DNA of 64,000 nt, taken from VXYL01 sp963422285 (GTDB taxonomy: Bacteria; Pseudomonadota; Gammaproteobacteria; Pseudomonadales; Azotimanducaceae). Location of the stretch: contig CAXXJO010000001.1 in the NCBI GenBank assembly GCA_963422285.2, forward strand, positions 744,001 through 808,000, given 5' to 3'. Positions 56,155-64,000 of the stretch are shown here, piece by piece (within the stretch, counting starts at the first letter, position 1; every line of letters begins with the position of its first letter). The notes under the pieces were generated by a model, which was given only the letters and a program-made list of their open reading frames with translations, was not told the DNA's origin and did not search any database. Position numbers and translations under genes: made by a program.

Positions 56155-56279
56155 GGCAGCTCAGTTTGAAACAAGACATCTCTTGCTACTTCATACAGTG
56201 CCTCATAGTGACACGGCCACCCGTATTAGTGGATGCATGGTTCGGCACGGCAACGATAGATTCAAACCGGGCCACTGCC
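56155..56279 (-). repeat. Dispersed inverted-end repeat, copy F
   Basis: Ends read GGCAGCTCAGTTTGAAA and GATTCAAACCGGGCCACTGCC. On the minus strand it begins GGCAGTGGCCCGGTTTGAAT and aligns with the other copies at both ends; its centre is more diverged. It lies 75 bases before the DUF5916 gene. Confidence 0.75.
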
Positions 56280-56354
56280 ATTGCGGGCATGGCGTTGACA
56301 TCCACTGGCAGGTCGCCATAATCGCGCCCCTTCCCCTATCTTCGGGATTCCGCC

Positions 56355-58484
56355 ATGACGGACAAGGATGTCGTCCATGCCCCGTTGCTCCTGCTCGCTT
56401 TCGTCGCCTGCCTGAATGTGGCTGCCGCCGACTTGGCTCCTCGCCCGACCGGCCGGGCGGTTCCTCTCGAGGTGGCGCCTACCCTCGATGGCGACGTGGC
56501 CTCGGATCCGGCTTGGCAGGGCATGACGCCCTTCACGGATTTCCGCCAGCTGCAGCCGGACAACGGCGAACCCGCGACCCAGCGCACCGAGGTCTACATC
56601 GGCTTCACCGACGAGGCGCTCTACATCGCCGCCATCTGCTACGAGGACGATCCAGCGGCCATCGTGGTATCCAACGACGGCTTCCAGTCGGACTCCTTCA
56701 CCGCCGTTCTGGACACCTACCGCAGCGAGCAGAGCGCTTTCGTGTTCGGCACCAATCCCGTGGGCGCGGAGTACGACGGCCAGACCTCCAACAGCTTTCC
56801 GGACTGGAACTGGAGCACTGTCTGGAAAGTGAGATCGAAGGTCCACGAACGGGGCTGGAACGCGGAGTTCGAGATCCCGTTCACGTCGTTGCGCTACGTC
56901 TCCGCCGAAGAGCAGAGCTGGGGCGTCAACTTCGCTCGCGTCATTCGCCGCAACAACGAGACCTCCTACTGGGCGCCGGTGCCGCGGCAGCTCAGCATGT
57001 ATCGGCTGGATCTGGCCGGCGTCATCGACGGCTTCCGGCCGCCGCGCCAGCGCCGCAATCTGAAGTTCATGCCCTATGCGCTCGGCAGTTCGGAACGCAG
57101 CCAGGGCGCGGCCAGCACGAAAGAAGAGGACGCCGGCTTCGACATCAAATACTCCTTGACGCCGAGCCTGACCTTGGATCTCACCTACAACACCGATTTC
57201 GCCCAGGTGGAGTCGGACCGACAGCAGGTGAATTTCGGCCGCTTCAGCCTGTTTTTTCCGGAAACGCGACCGTTCTTTCTGGAGAACGCCGGCCTGTTCG
57301 AGGTCGGCCCGTTCGAAGCGCAGCTGTTCCACAGCCGCCGCATCGGCATCGCCGCCGACGGCCAGCGCCTGCCCATCGACGGCGGCGCGCGGGTATCCGG
57401 AAAAATCGGCACCGCCACCAACTTCGGCTTCCTGCACATGCGCGCCGACACCGCGGTGGACAGCGGCGAGAAAACGGACTTCACGGTGGCGCGGATGAGC
57501 CGGGATCTGCCGAACCGCTCGTCCATCGGCTTTCTTGCCGCCCACCGGGCCGACGAGGGCCGCGACAATCAAACCTTCGGCGTGGACGGACGCTGGGGCA
57601 TCGGCGACTACACTCTGCTGCAAGGCTTCGTGGCCGGCACCCGCACGCCGGGCATGGCCGAGGACGACTACGCGCTGTCGTTCTCCGGCGGCTACGACTC
57701 TCCCACCTGGGCCTACAACGCCGGCTATGCCGAAGTGGGCGCTGGCTTCAATCCCGATATCGGTTTCGTCTCGCGGCGAAACTTTCGCAAGTTCAACGCC
57801 TTCGTGCAGCGCACCTACAAAATGAACGGCAAGTTCGGCCTGAACGAGTGGAAGCCCCACGCCAGCTACCAGGGCTACTGGGATTTCGACGGCTACTACG
57901 AGAGCGGCTTCGTGCATATCGACAGCTGGTTCCTGTGGCGCAGCGGCGCCGACATCTGGACCGCCGTGAATCTCGTTCACGAAGGCATCAAGCAGCCGTT
58001 CGCCATTGCCGGCGGCGCCGAGGTGCCGGCCGGCTCGCACGACAACGTGCAGTTCAACATGGGCATCAACACGCCGGCCGGCAAGCCTTGGCGGGCAGGC
58101 ATCTACGCCAACGGGGGCGGCTACTACAATGGCGACGGATGGTCGATGGGGCCCTTCCTGAGCTACCGCAAGGATGAAACCCTGAGCGTCCAGTTCTCCT
58201 GGAACCACAACCACATCGACTTGCCGGGAACCGATGCCTACGGCGTCAATCTGGCGCGGGTGGCGGTGCAGTATTCGTTCACGCCCAAGATCGGCCTGCA
58301 GACGCTGGTGCAGTACAACGACGCCAACGACGTGCTGGCGGCGAACCTGCGGTTCTCGTGGCTGCGTTCGGCGAACACCGGCCTGTACCTGGTCTACAAC
58401 GAAGTCGACGACCGCGGCGAGATGCCGCTGCGCTCCCGGCGCGAGTTGACGCTGAAGTACAGCCACATCTTCGACGTGCTGTGA
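56355..58484 (+). CDS. DUF5916 protein with CBM9-like domain and outer-membrane barrel
   Basis: The 709-residue exported protein (signal LLLLAFVACLNVAAA) has an N-terminal CBM9-like carbohydrate-binding fold (APTLDGDVASDPAWQGMTPF, EVYIGFTDEALYIAAICYED, AEFEIPFTSLRYV). A long beta-rich DUF5916 part ends in alternating aromatic strands (LTLKYSHIFDVL), consistent with an outer-membrane barrel. Conserved FPETRPFFLENAGLF is typical of the family. The function is unknown; the position next to the pullulanase locus suggests glycan binding or export. The start has only a weak ribosome binding site. Confidence 0.88.
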   Translation: MTDKDVVHAPLLLLAFVACLNVAAADLAPRPTGRAVPLEVAPTLDGDVASDPAWQGMTPFTDFRQLQPDNGEPATQRTEVYIGFTDEALYIAAICYEDDPAAIVVSNDGFQSDSFTAVLDTYRSEQSAFVFGTNPVGAEYDGQTSNSFPDWNWSTVWKVRSKVHERGWNAEFEIPFTSLRYVSAEEQSWGVNFARVIRRNNETSYWAPVPRQLSMYRLDLAGVIDGFRPPRQRRNLKFMPYALGSSERSQGAASTKEEDAGFDIKYSLTPSLTLDLTYNTDFAQVESDRQQVNFGRFSLFFPETRPFFLENAGLFEVGPFEAQLFHSRRIGIAADGQRLPIDGGARVSGKIGTATNFGFLHMRADTAVDSGEKTDFTVARMSRDLPNRSSIGFLAAHRADEGRDNQTFGVDGRWGIGDYTLLQGFVAGTRTPGMAEDDYALSFSGGYDSPTWAYNAGYAEVGAGFNPDIGFVSRRNFRKFNAFVQRTYKMNGKFGLNEWKPHASYQGYWDFDGYYESGFVHIDSWFLWRSGADIWTAVNLVHEGIKQPFAIAGGAEVPAGSHDNVQFNMGINTPAGKPWRAGIYANGGGYYNGDGWSMGPFLSYRKDETLSVQFSWNHNHIDLPGTDAYGVNLARVAVQYSFTPKIGLQTLVQYNDANDVLAANLRFSWLRSANTGLYLVYNEVDDRGEMPLRSRRELTLKYSHIFDVL

Positions 58485-58859
58485 GGCGCAAGCGGCGACG
58501 ATCCAAGCTCGCATTCTCGAAGAAGAACAGGAAGGGGCTTCGGCTCTTCGTCAGTTCCTTGCGAGACGATGTTCTCGATGCAATCGCCGCGCCGGAACTT
58601 GCCTGCTCGAGAATCGATTGCCGCCGTTTTTTCCCCGTTCGGGCGACGAGATCGCTCTGCCGCCGGCACCACTCCTGGATCCGCTCGGCAGCGGCCGGAC
58701 GCGGTTGAACGCGCCATGCCGGCCTTCCTTCCGGCGCGGCTGCGTTCAACGTTTGCCCTTCATGGCATGGGGCGGCACGGGACGACGGTTCGTCGGAGAC
58801 GCGCCGGGGCATCGTCACGGCGGGCCGTTCTTCGGCTCTCCCCCTGGACTCGGCGCAGT
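58485..58859. other. No recognisable feature between convergent genes
   Basis: About 375 bases between the DUF5916 stop and the convergent CAP-domain gene. The reading frames are Arg-rich and match no family. No clear terminator hairpin was found. Confidence 0.45.
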
Positions 58860-60086
58860 TTACCGGATTCGCCCGTAGGCGCTGGGCGGGATCGTGCCGT
58901 GAAACAGGGAGTAGCGGGCGATAACTGCTTCCTGGCCTCCCGCCATCGCGCCCCAGAGCGTGACGGTGTACACGCCTTCGCCATGCCGTCTCAGCACCTC
59001 GCCCAAGTTGGCCGACAACGCAAAGTTCCGCCCCCGCGCCCTCCACTGGGAGGCGGTGATCCACGGCACGGTGGTCTTGACCCGATCGGGATTCCTGCTG
59101 GCGTTGTAGGCATCCTGCCAGTATCGGTGCGCTTCGGCGGCGGAACGGGGAGCTGGCGCGTCGCGAGGAACCGAGTAAGGATCGGGGCAGGGCCGATGGG
59201 ACGCGGTGAACGTGCGCTCCGGGTAGTACCGGCGACCCGTCAGCGGCGGCCGCAACGCGGCGATCTGGCGGCCGCTGCCGTAACAGTAGGTGCGGGCAAG
59301 CTGGCCTGCGGCAAGCGAATGCGGAGGGCGGTCGTAATGAACCTGCACGCCCAGGTCGCCCTTGGCGCGGAAGATCACGCCGTGTTTCGTTCTCCCCGAC
59401 AGGGACAAAACGCCGTTGTCGATAGCGGGCAATTGGTCGAACTCCACATAATCGCCTTCGAAATGCTGAACAAGCATCGTGTTGTGTCGATTCCACGCCA
59501 GCCCGACATTCATCTTCCGGTGCCAAGGGTCGAGGATGTTGTCCCGGTGCCCCGGACTCTCCATCCATCCCGCCATCGCCTCGCGAATGTCCTGCTCGAT
59601 GTCGTATAAAAGAGGACGGCCCTGTTCCAATGGGTGTGCGCAGTAGTCCAGGCCGCTCACATTTTCCGCGTTGGACTGGTAGCCGCCAGCCAGCGTGTAC
59701 CGCATGTAGGGCTTCAGGCCGTCCAGTCCCCAGTGGGACGAGAAGCAGTTCTCCAACGCCGATTCGGCGTGCAGCTGGGCGGCGGCGTTGTCGCCGAGCG
59801 CGACGGAGCCCAGCCCAGCCCTGGCGCGCTGGGCGTTGACGATATCCAGCAGATAGCGCTTTTCTTCGAGGTGGCACAAGTGCGGCTCGGGAGACGCGCA
59901 CCCTTGCGACACCGGCAGATAGGGCGGCACCGGCAGATAGGATATGGCCGCCAGCGACACAAGGGCCAAAACTCCGAAAACGCGCAGCCAGAAACCCCGC
60001 CGACGCGGCCGCCTGGCCGGTGCCGGGACAGGGATGCGGAAGCCGGCCGGCCCGTGCCTGCGACGCTTGAACTTGCGCACGATCAC
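58860..60086 (-). CDS. Membrane-anchored CAP-domain protein
   Basis: This 408-residue protein has a basic N-terminus and one membrane helix (RVFGVLALVSLAAISYLPV), then a CAP/SCP (PR-1-like) domain: LLDIVNAQRARAGLGSVALG, AAQLHAESALENCFSSHWGL, and MAGWMESPGHRDNILDPWHR followed by MNVGLAWN. The last 200 residues have no assignment. The start appears to be GTG 60086 because no in-frame ATG is close. Bacterial CAP proteins have been linked to surface or envelope roles, but no activity can be assigned. Confidence 0.85.
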   Translation of the reverse strand: MIVRKFKRRRHGPAGFRIPVPAPARRPRRRGFWLRVFGVLALVSLAAISYLPVPPYLPVSQGCASPEPHLCHLEEKRYLLDIVNAQRARAGLGSVALGDNAAAQLHAESALENCFSSHWGLDGLKPYMRYTLAGGYQSNAENVSGLDYCAHPLEQGRPLLYDIEQDIREAMAGWMESPGHRDNILDPWHRKMNVGLAWNRHNTMLVQHFEGDYVEFDQLPAIDNGVLSLSGRTKHGVIFRAKGDLGVQVHYDRPPHSLAAGQLARTYCYGSGRQIAALRPPLTGRRYYPERTFTASHRPCPDPYSVPRDAPAPRSAAEAHRYWQDAYNASRNPDRVKTTVPWITASQWRARGRNFALSANLGEVLRRHGEGVYTVTLWGAMAGGQEAVIARYSLFHGTIPPSAYGRIR

Positions 60087-60405
60087 AGCGGCTGGCCATC
60101 AACGCCTGGGCGGCAGCGCCCGCCGACCATGCGCCTGCGGGCGGTCTTGGCAAGTTCCCCGGCAGGCAAGACGTCCACTAGGCGAGCTTGCCATAGATCG
60201 CGGCATCCAGCAATCCTCGCACGCTCCAAGCAGCGTCTCGTCTCGAATCGGCATGGCCATGCCGGTTCGCGCAACCACGAGAGGCCGGAGCCGAAACGGC
60301 ATTGAATGCCGCATGGGATCGCGCTGCCTGCGGCAAGTCGGGCTGGTTTGCGGCTTCGCTACCGACTACCCTTGCGCGATCTGGTCGACAAAGGAGAGGG
60401 CCGCC
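60087..60405. other. Divergent intergenic region with a 14-bp palindrome
   Basis: This 319-base gap separates the CAP-domain gene from the LLM oxidoreductase and should hold both promoters. The only notable element is the perfect palindrome GGCATGGCCATGCC at 60250-60263. No gene was recognised. Confidence 0.45.
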
Positions 60406-61434
60406 ATGACAAAGCGCAAACGCATCGCCGTGACGCTGCCGATGGGGCCGAAGGTGCAGGACTCCATCGATCTGGTGCAGTGGGCGGAAGAGAACGGCAT
60501 CGACGACGTCTGGTTCAGCGACGCCATGGCGCCGGACAGCCTGACCATGGTCGCTGCGGTGGCGCCGTACACCCGCCGCATGCGGGTCGGCGTGGCGGTA
60601 ACGCCGGTCTACACCCGAACACCGGCGGTGTTCGCGGCCACCGCCAGCGTACTCGCGCAGTTGCTGCCCGGCCGCTTCGTGCTGGGCCTCGGCTCGTCGA
60701 GCCAAGCGATCATGGAACGCTTCAACGGCATCCCGCTGGCCAAGCCCCTTACCCGCGTCAAGGAAACGGCGATCATCGTGCGCTCCATGCTGGCCGGGGA
60801 GAAGTCGGATTTCGATCTCGCCACGCTGACCAGTCGCGGCTACCGCCAGGAGCCCCTGCCCGAACCGCCGCCCATCTACCTCGCCGCGCTCAGGCCGAAG
60901 ATGATCGAGATGGCCGCCGAGGTGGGCGACGGCGTGGTGTTCAACCTGTGGCCACGCCAAGCGCTGCCGCGGATGATGGAGCATGTGGAGATCGGCGCGA
61001 AACGGGCCGGCAAGCGCATCGAGGATTTGGAGATCGTCAACCGCTCGTTCGTGATGGTCGCCGACGACGTGGACGCGGCCCGAGCGCAGTTCCGCAACTA
61101 CTACACGCCCTACTACGCCAACCCCGTCTACAACGAGTTCCTGAAATGGGCCGGCTACCGCGACGAGGCCGAGGGCGTGCTGGCCGGCTGGGCAGCGCGA
61201 GACCGGGCGCTTTCCACCGGCGCTGTCACCGACGAGGTCATCGACGCCGTGGCCATCATCGGCAGCGCCGAGGAAGTTCATCGACGCATCCGCGAGCAAA
61301 CTGCAGCCGGCATCGACACCACCATCGTCTCACCCATCGGCCAAGTGCCGGTGGCCGAGGCCATGCCGACCTTCGAGGCGTTCGCCGCCGATCGGTTCCG
61401 CTTCGCGGATGGCGACGGAGCGGCACTGAATTGA
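60406..61434 (+). CDS. LLM-class (luciferase-like) oxidoreductase
   Basis: The 342-residue TIM-barrel protein shows LVQWAEENGIDDVWFSDAMA, VGVAVTPVYTRTPAVFAATA, LGLGSSSQAIMERFNGIPL and TRVKETAIIVRSMLAGEKSD, the pattern of F420-dependent methylene-H4MPT reductase-like LLM enzymes. FMN-dependent members exist too, so the cofactor is open. AAGGAGAGG 8 bases before ATG 60406 gives a strong start. The amidohydrolase gene follows after 79 bases on the same strand. Confidence 0.9.
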   Translation: MTKRKRIAVTLPMGPKVQDSIDLVQWAEENGIDDVWFSDAMAPDSLTMVAAVAPYTRRMRVGVAVTPVYTRTPAVFAATASVLAQLLPGRFVLGLGSSSQAIMERFNGIPLAKPLTRVKETAIIVRSMLAGEKSDFDLATLTSRGYRQEPLPEPPPIYLAALRPKMIEMAAEVGDGVVFNLWPRQALPRMMEHVEIGAKRAGKRIEDLEIVNRSFVMVADDVDAARAQFRNYYTPYYANPVYNEFLKWAGYRDEAEGVLAGWAARDRALSTGAVTDEVIDAVAIIGSAEEVHRRIREQTAAGIDTTIVSPIGQVPVAEAMPTFEAFAADRFRFADGDGAALN

Positions 61435-61513
61435 CAGCCGGGGCGGGACTCGACTTTCGCATTCGCCCGCCCTCGGCTGGCGGTGTGCCCGGCTGCGGCT
61501 GTTCGCAGTCCAT

Positions 61514-62725
61514 GTGCCGAGGCGCATCGCCTTGGAGGTCGGCACCGGAAACCCGGCGCTCTCTTGGCACCGCGCGGGGCGGCTCTCGCTACTTGGCACC
61601 GCGGCATTGATCGACGCTGAACCTCGCCCGGCGCGAACGCGGCGAAAGCTCCGTGCCGGCATTCTGGTGGCCATCGTGGTGGTCTCCGCCGGCGCCTATG
61701 TGGCGATTCCGACACAGGAAGCCACGCCGCCGTCCGGCGAAGGCCATATCGACATCCATGTCCACACCGCCGGCATCGGTGCCGGCGGCAGCGGCGCCTT
61801 CGTCAACCGACAGATGCGCGAGAGCCTGCGCTTCCCGTTCTATCTGCGCGCCTTCGGCGTCAGCCGCGCCGAGCTGGAAGCCGAGGGCGACGGCGTCGCC
61901 ATCGCCCGCATCGCCGACCACGTCGCAGCCTCCCGACGGGTGCGCAAGGCGGTGGTTCTGGCCCTCGACGGCGTGGTGAACGCTGCTGGCAAGCTGGATC
62001 GGGAAGCGACCCAAGTCTACGTTCCCAACGCATTCGTAGCGGCACAAGTAGCGCACTACGACAACCTCTGCTTCGGCGCCAGCGTCAACCCCTACCGAAA
62101 CGACGCCCTCGAACGGCTGGCGCAAGCCCGGGCCGACGGCGCTGTGCTGGTGAAGTGGATTCCCAACATCATGGGTATCGATCCCGCCGACGAGACGATC
62201 CGGCCCTTCTACCAACAACTCGTCGCCCTCGATCTGCCCTTGCTCAGCCACACCGGGAGGGAGAGCGCCTTTGCCGACGCCATCAACGCCTACGGCGATC
62301 CACGCCGTCTGGAACTGCCGCTGTCCCTGGGCGTGACGGTGATCGCGGCGCACATCGCCACCGCTGGCAAAAACGAAGGCGAGGCCAACTTCGAGCGCAT
62401 CCTGCCTCTGTTCGAGCGCCATCCGAACCTCTACGCCGACATCTCCAGCCTGACCCAGATCAACCGGCTCGGCCACCTGCAGCGCGCCCTCGCCGTGCCC
62501 AAGCTGAATGAACGGCTGCTGTTCGGCACCGATTGGCCGCTGCAGTTCTTTCCGCTGGTCTCGCCCTACTACCATGTGGGCGGCGTCGGGCTGGCAGCGG
62601 CCAAGTCCGTCTCCGCCATCGACAATCCCTGGGATCGGGACGTGGCCTTGAAGGAAGCCCTGGGCGTACCGAACCAGGTATTCGCCCGCAGCGCGGAACT
62701 GCTGGCGATGGAACGCTGCGATTGA
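61514..62725 (+). CDS. Membrane-anchored amidohydrolase-family protein
   Basis: This protein of about 403 residues has one membrane helix (AGILVAIVVVSAGAYVAI, about 48-65) followed by an amidohydrolase-2-like TIM barrel: HIDIHVHTAG (metal-binding H82-x-H84), LPLLSHTGRESAF, TVIAAHIATAG and RLLFGTDWPLQFF. The metal ligands are in the expected order. GTG 61514 is the first usable start; a later TTG near 61607 would leave a short cytoplasmic tail and is also possible. The reaction is unknown; relatives are decarboxylases and lactonases. Confidence 0.8.
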   Translation: MPRRIALEVGTGNPALSWHRAGRLSLLGTAALIDAEPRPARTRRKLRAGILVAIVVVSAGAYVAIPTQEATPPSGEGHIDIHVHTAGIGAGGSGAFVNRQMRESLRFPFYLRAFGVSRAELEAEGDGVAIARIADHVAASRRVRKAVVLALDGVVNAAGKLDREATQVYVPNAFVAAQVAHYDNLCFGASVNPYRNDALERLAQARADGAVLVKWIPNIMGIDPADETIRPFYQQLVALDLPLLSHTGRESAFADAINAYGDPRRLELPLSLGVTVIAAHIATAGKNEGEANFERILPLFERHPNLYADISSLTQINRLGHLQRALAVPKLNERLLFGTDWPLQFFPLVSPYYHVGGVGLAAAKSVSAIDNPWDRDVALKEALGVPNQVFARSAELLAMERCD

Positions 62726-62827
62726 CCGGCGCGCCTACTTCGCCATGTTCGCCGGGCCGTCCTGAACGAGAACGTCCCGGGAACCGTGGCCAACCTTATG
62801 GAATCGAATCTCGTCGCGTTCGCCAAG

Positions 62828-62975
62828 CCGCCCTGAGCGGAGCATTCGGGGGCGTTCGCGCAGGCATTCCGTTTCCGACAAGGGCTCCCGGTCGTAAAAG
62901 GTTCTGAGAAGGCCGCCCGGAGACTGCCAGCGCTGGCGGCGGCGTAAAAGGCCCTGAGCGGGCACCCGGAGGCGC
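62828..62975. repeat. Three degenerate copies of a GC-rich element
   Basis: Related blocks occur at about 62828-62853 (GCCCTGAGCGGAGCATTCGG), 62891-62926 (GTCGTAAAAGGTTCTGAGAA and more) and 62941-62975 (GGCGTAAAAGGCCCTGAGCG and more). A 12-base palindrome, GCCAGCGCTGGC, lies between the last two. They fill the gap between the convergent amidohydrolase and formyltransferase genes and may act as transcription or mRNA end elements. Confidence 0.4.
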
Positions 62976-62979
62976 TAGC

Positions 62980-63918
62980 TCAGGCCGCGCCGAAGCGATC
63001 GCCGGTCTTGAGTCCAACGGCCGCGGCGAACTCGCCGGCGGGCGTCTTGACCTCGCCCTCGGCACGAACGCGCAGCACTTCGATGGTGCCGCCCGGTGCC
63101 GAGACGACGAACCCTCTTTCGTCCACGCGCTGGACTTCGCCCGGCCGCATGGTGCTCTGCGGGCCGTGCGCGACCGAATCGAGCGCCAAGCGGCAGGCGA
63201 ATATCTGCAGCTTCCTGCCGCCATGCCGGGTCCAAGCGCCGGGTTGCGGATCGGCGCCGCGGATGAGGTTGTAGATTCGCTGCGCCGGCTTGCTCCAGTC
63301 GATGGCTGCATCCTCCGTCCGAAACCAACCCTCGTAGCTGCCGATGGCGGCATCCTGGGGAATTCGGGGCGCGTTGCCGGTGCGCACCAGATCTACCGCC
63401 TCCAGCATGGCCTCCACCCCCATCGGAAACAGATGATCGAAGTAGATGCTTCCTACGGTGGCGTCCGGGCCGATGGCGATTTCCTTCTGCAACAGGATAG
63501 GGCCGGTATCGAAGCCGTTGTCCGGCCAGAAGATGCTGAGGCCGGTGCGCGTCTCGCCACCCGCGATGGACCAGTTGATGGCGCTCGGCCCCTTGTGCAT
63601 GGGCAGCAGGGAAGGGTGGTACTGGATGGTGCCGAAGGTCGGAATATTCAGCGCTTCTTCAGGCACGAAGGCGGTGACGTAGGCCATCACGCCGAGGTCG
63701 GGGGCGAGCGAGCGCATCTGCTCCCGCACCGGCGGGCGGCGAAAGGATTTCGGCTGCCATACCGGAATGCCCCGCTCGACAGCGCTTGCCTTGAGAGAAT
63801 CGACCGGCCCATCGCCGTCCGGGGCGGTGTAGACCCCGACGACGTTCTCTCCGCGTTCAAGGAGCGCTTCCAGCACGGCGCGGCCGAATGCCTGTTGTCC
63901 GTTGACGATGATGCGCAT
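62980..63918 (-). CDS. Formyltransferase-family protein (10-formyl-THF hydrolase-like)
   Basis: The 312-residue protein resembles the N-terminal domain of 10-formyltetrahydrofolate dehydrogenase (ALDH1L1) more than methionyl-tRNA formyltransferase. It has MRIIVNGQQAFGRAVLEAL, QYHPSLLPMHKGPSAINW with the catalytic His (about 101), IFWPDNGFDTGPILLQKE with the catalytic Asp (about 137), and YEGWFRTEDAAIDWSKPAQR followed by the C-terminal formyltransferase domain to residue 312. No carrier or aldehyde dehydrogenase domain follows, so the protein stands alone and its acceptor or hydrolytic role is not known. A minus-strand gene may end just upstream. Confidence 0.88.
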   Translation of the reverse strand: MRIIVNGQQAFGRAVLEALLERGENVVGVYTAPDGDGPVDSLKASAVERGIPVWQPKSFRRPPVREQMRSLAPDLGVMAYVTAFVPEEALNIPTFGTIQYHPSLLPMHKGPSAINWSIAGGETRTGLSIFWPDNGFDTGPILLQKEIAIGPDATVGSIYFDHLFPMGVEAMLEAVDLVRTGNAPRIPQDAAIGSYEGWFRTEDAAIDWSKPAQRIYNLIRGADPQPGAWTRHGGRKLQIFACRLALDSVAHGPQSTMRPGEVQRVDERGFVVSAPGGTIEVLRVRAEGEVKTPAGEFAAAVGLKTGDRFGAA

Positions 63919-63949
63919 AAGTACGTACTGCGGACGGGTCCGGCGCTCG

Positions 63950-64000
63950 TCAGCCGCCGGACGCTTGGCCGCGCCGCTCCTCGGCCACGGTAGCCGCCAT
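63950..64000 (-). CDS. Possible 3' end of a gene cut by the window edge
   Basis: A minus-strand frame enters from the right edge and reads AATVAEERRGQASGG before a TGA stop at 63950-63952, 31 bases before the formyltransferase start. Its composition looks like a protein tail, and the spacing suggests the first gene of an operon, but it is too short for a family call. Confidence 0.3.
   Translation of the reverse strand: MAATVAEERRGQASGG

Noticed and set aside
25727..56279. The dispersed repeats as a CRISPR array
   Set aside because: The copies are 120-145 bp, kilobases apart, in both orientations and have inverted ends; there are no regular spacers and no cas genes.
60250..60263. The palindrome GGCATGGCCATGCC as an operator
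   Set aside because: A single short GC-rich palindrome in GC-rich DNA, with no second copy or linked regulator.

Overview
The window is a GC-rich chromosomal segment, most likely from an uncultivated gammaproteobacterium. Supporting this are a homodimeric-type pyruvate dehydrogenase E1 (AceE), split proton-translocating transhydrogenase genes, a trpGDC cluster, the gammaproteobacterial neighbourhood engB / cytochrome c4 / DsbA, a class A PBP of the MrcB type, and a large TonB-dependent receptor of the Xanthomonas/Caulobacter kind. Two predicted oxidoreductases of families that often use F420 (a LLM protein and a Ddn-like protein) and a phytanoyl-CoA-type dioxygenase fit an environmental or host-associated lineage. 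No rRNA, tRNA or CRISPR array was recognised. The taxonomic call is an inference.

Layout. 0-6.3 kb: aldehyde dehydrogenase, a broken DUF4143 ATPase, then trpG-trpD-trpC and an OsmC-glyoxalase fusion, with overlapping or near-overlapping genes. 6.3-12.6 kb: a region with no recognisable gene, a PhyH dioxygenase, a broken FMN-binding PPOX gene, a nitroreductase, and a two-gene arginine-to-proline module (arginase plus archaeal-type ornithine cyclodeaminase). 13-20.6 kb: Ddn-like protein, pntA1-pntA2-pntB, relics of an AlbA/Schlafen-type gene and a VapBC-like toxin-antitoxin pair, then aceE. 20.8-31.5 kb: FG-GAP lipoprotein, an AlkB-methyltransferase pair, TesB, a GNAT protein, an AT-richer ATPase-TOPRIM-like two-gene cassette beside a dead IS5-type transposase, and xylA. 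32-42.4 kb: a CNNM/CBS protein, xylB and a housekeeping block (two DsbA-like proteins, cytochrome c4, EngB, MrcB, a TPR lipoprotein, a glutaredoxin-like protein, CbpA). 42.5-58.5 kb: a DNA methyltransferase fragment, a dead sodium:solute symporter, a LacI regulator, a TonB-dependent receptor and a 2008-residue multimodular pullulanase lipoprotein, followed by a DUF5916 outer-membrane protein; this looks like an alpha-glucan capture locus that has lost its inner-membrane transporter. 58.9-64 kb: CAP-domain protein, LLM oxidoreductase, amidohydrolase and a 10-formyl-THF-type formyltransferase.

Two patterns cross these boundaries. First, at least six copies of a 120-145 bp repeat with inverted ends (consensus GTAGTGGCTCRGTTTGAA) sit between genes at about 25.7, 31.6, 37.2, 41.2, 44.5 and 56.2 kb. 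They lie in promoter regions or between convergent genes, and one supplies the stop codon of engB. Second, accessory genes (ATPase, PPOX, AlbA, PIN toxin, symporter, transposase) are repeatedly broken by small indels while core genes are intact. This suggests ongoing gene decay, although several breaks lie in homopolymers and could be sequencing errors.

The best candidates for poorly described biology are the ATPase/DUF4276 cassette (a split OLD/PARIS-like defence architecture), the dispersed inverted-repeat family, the AlkB-methyltransferase pair, and the pullulanase carrying six tandem modules of one repeated fold.
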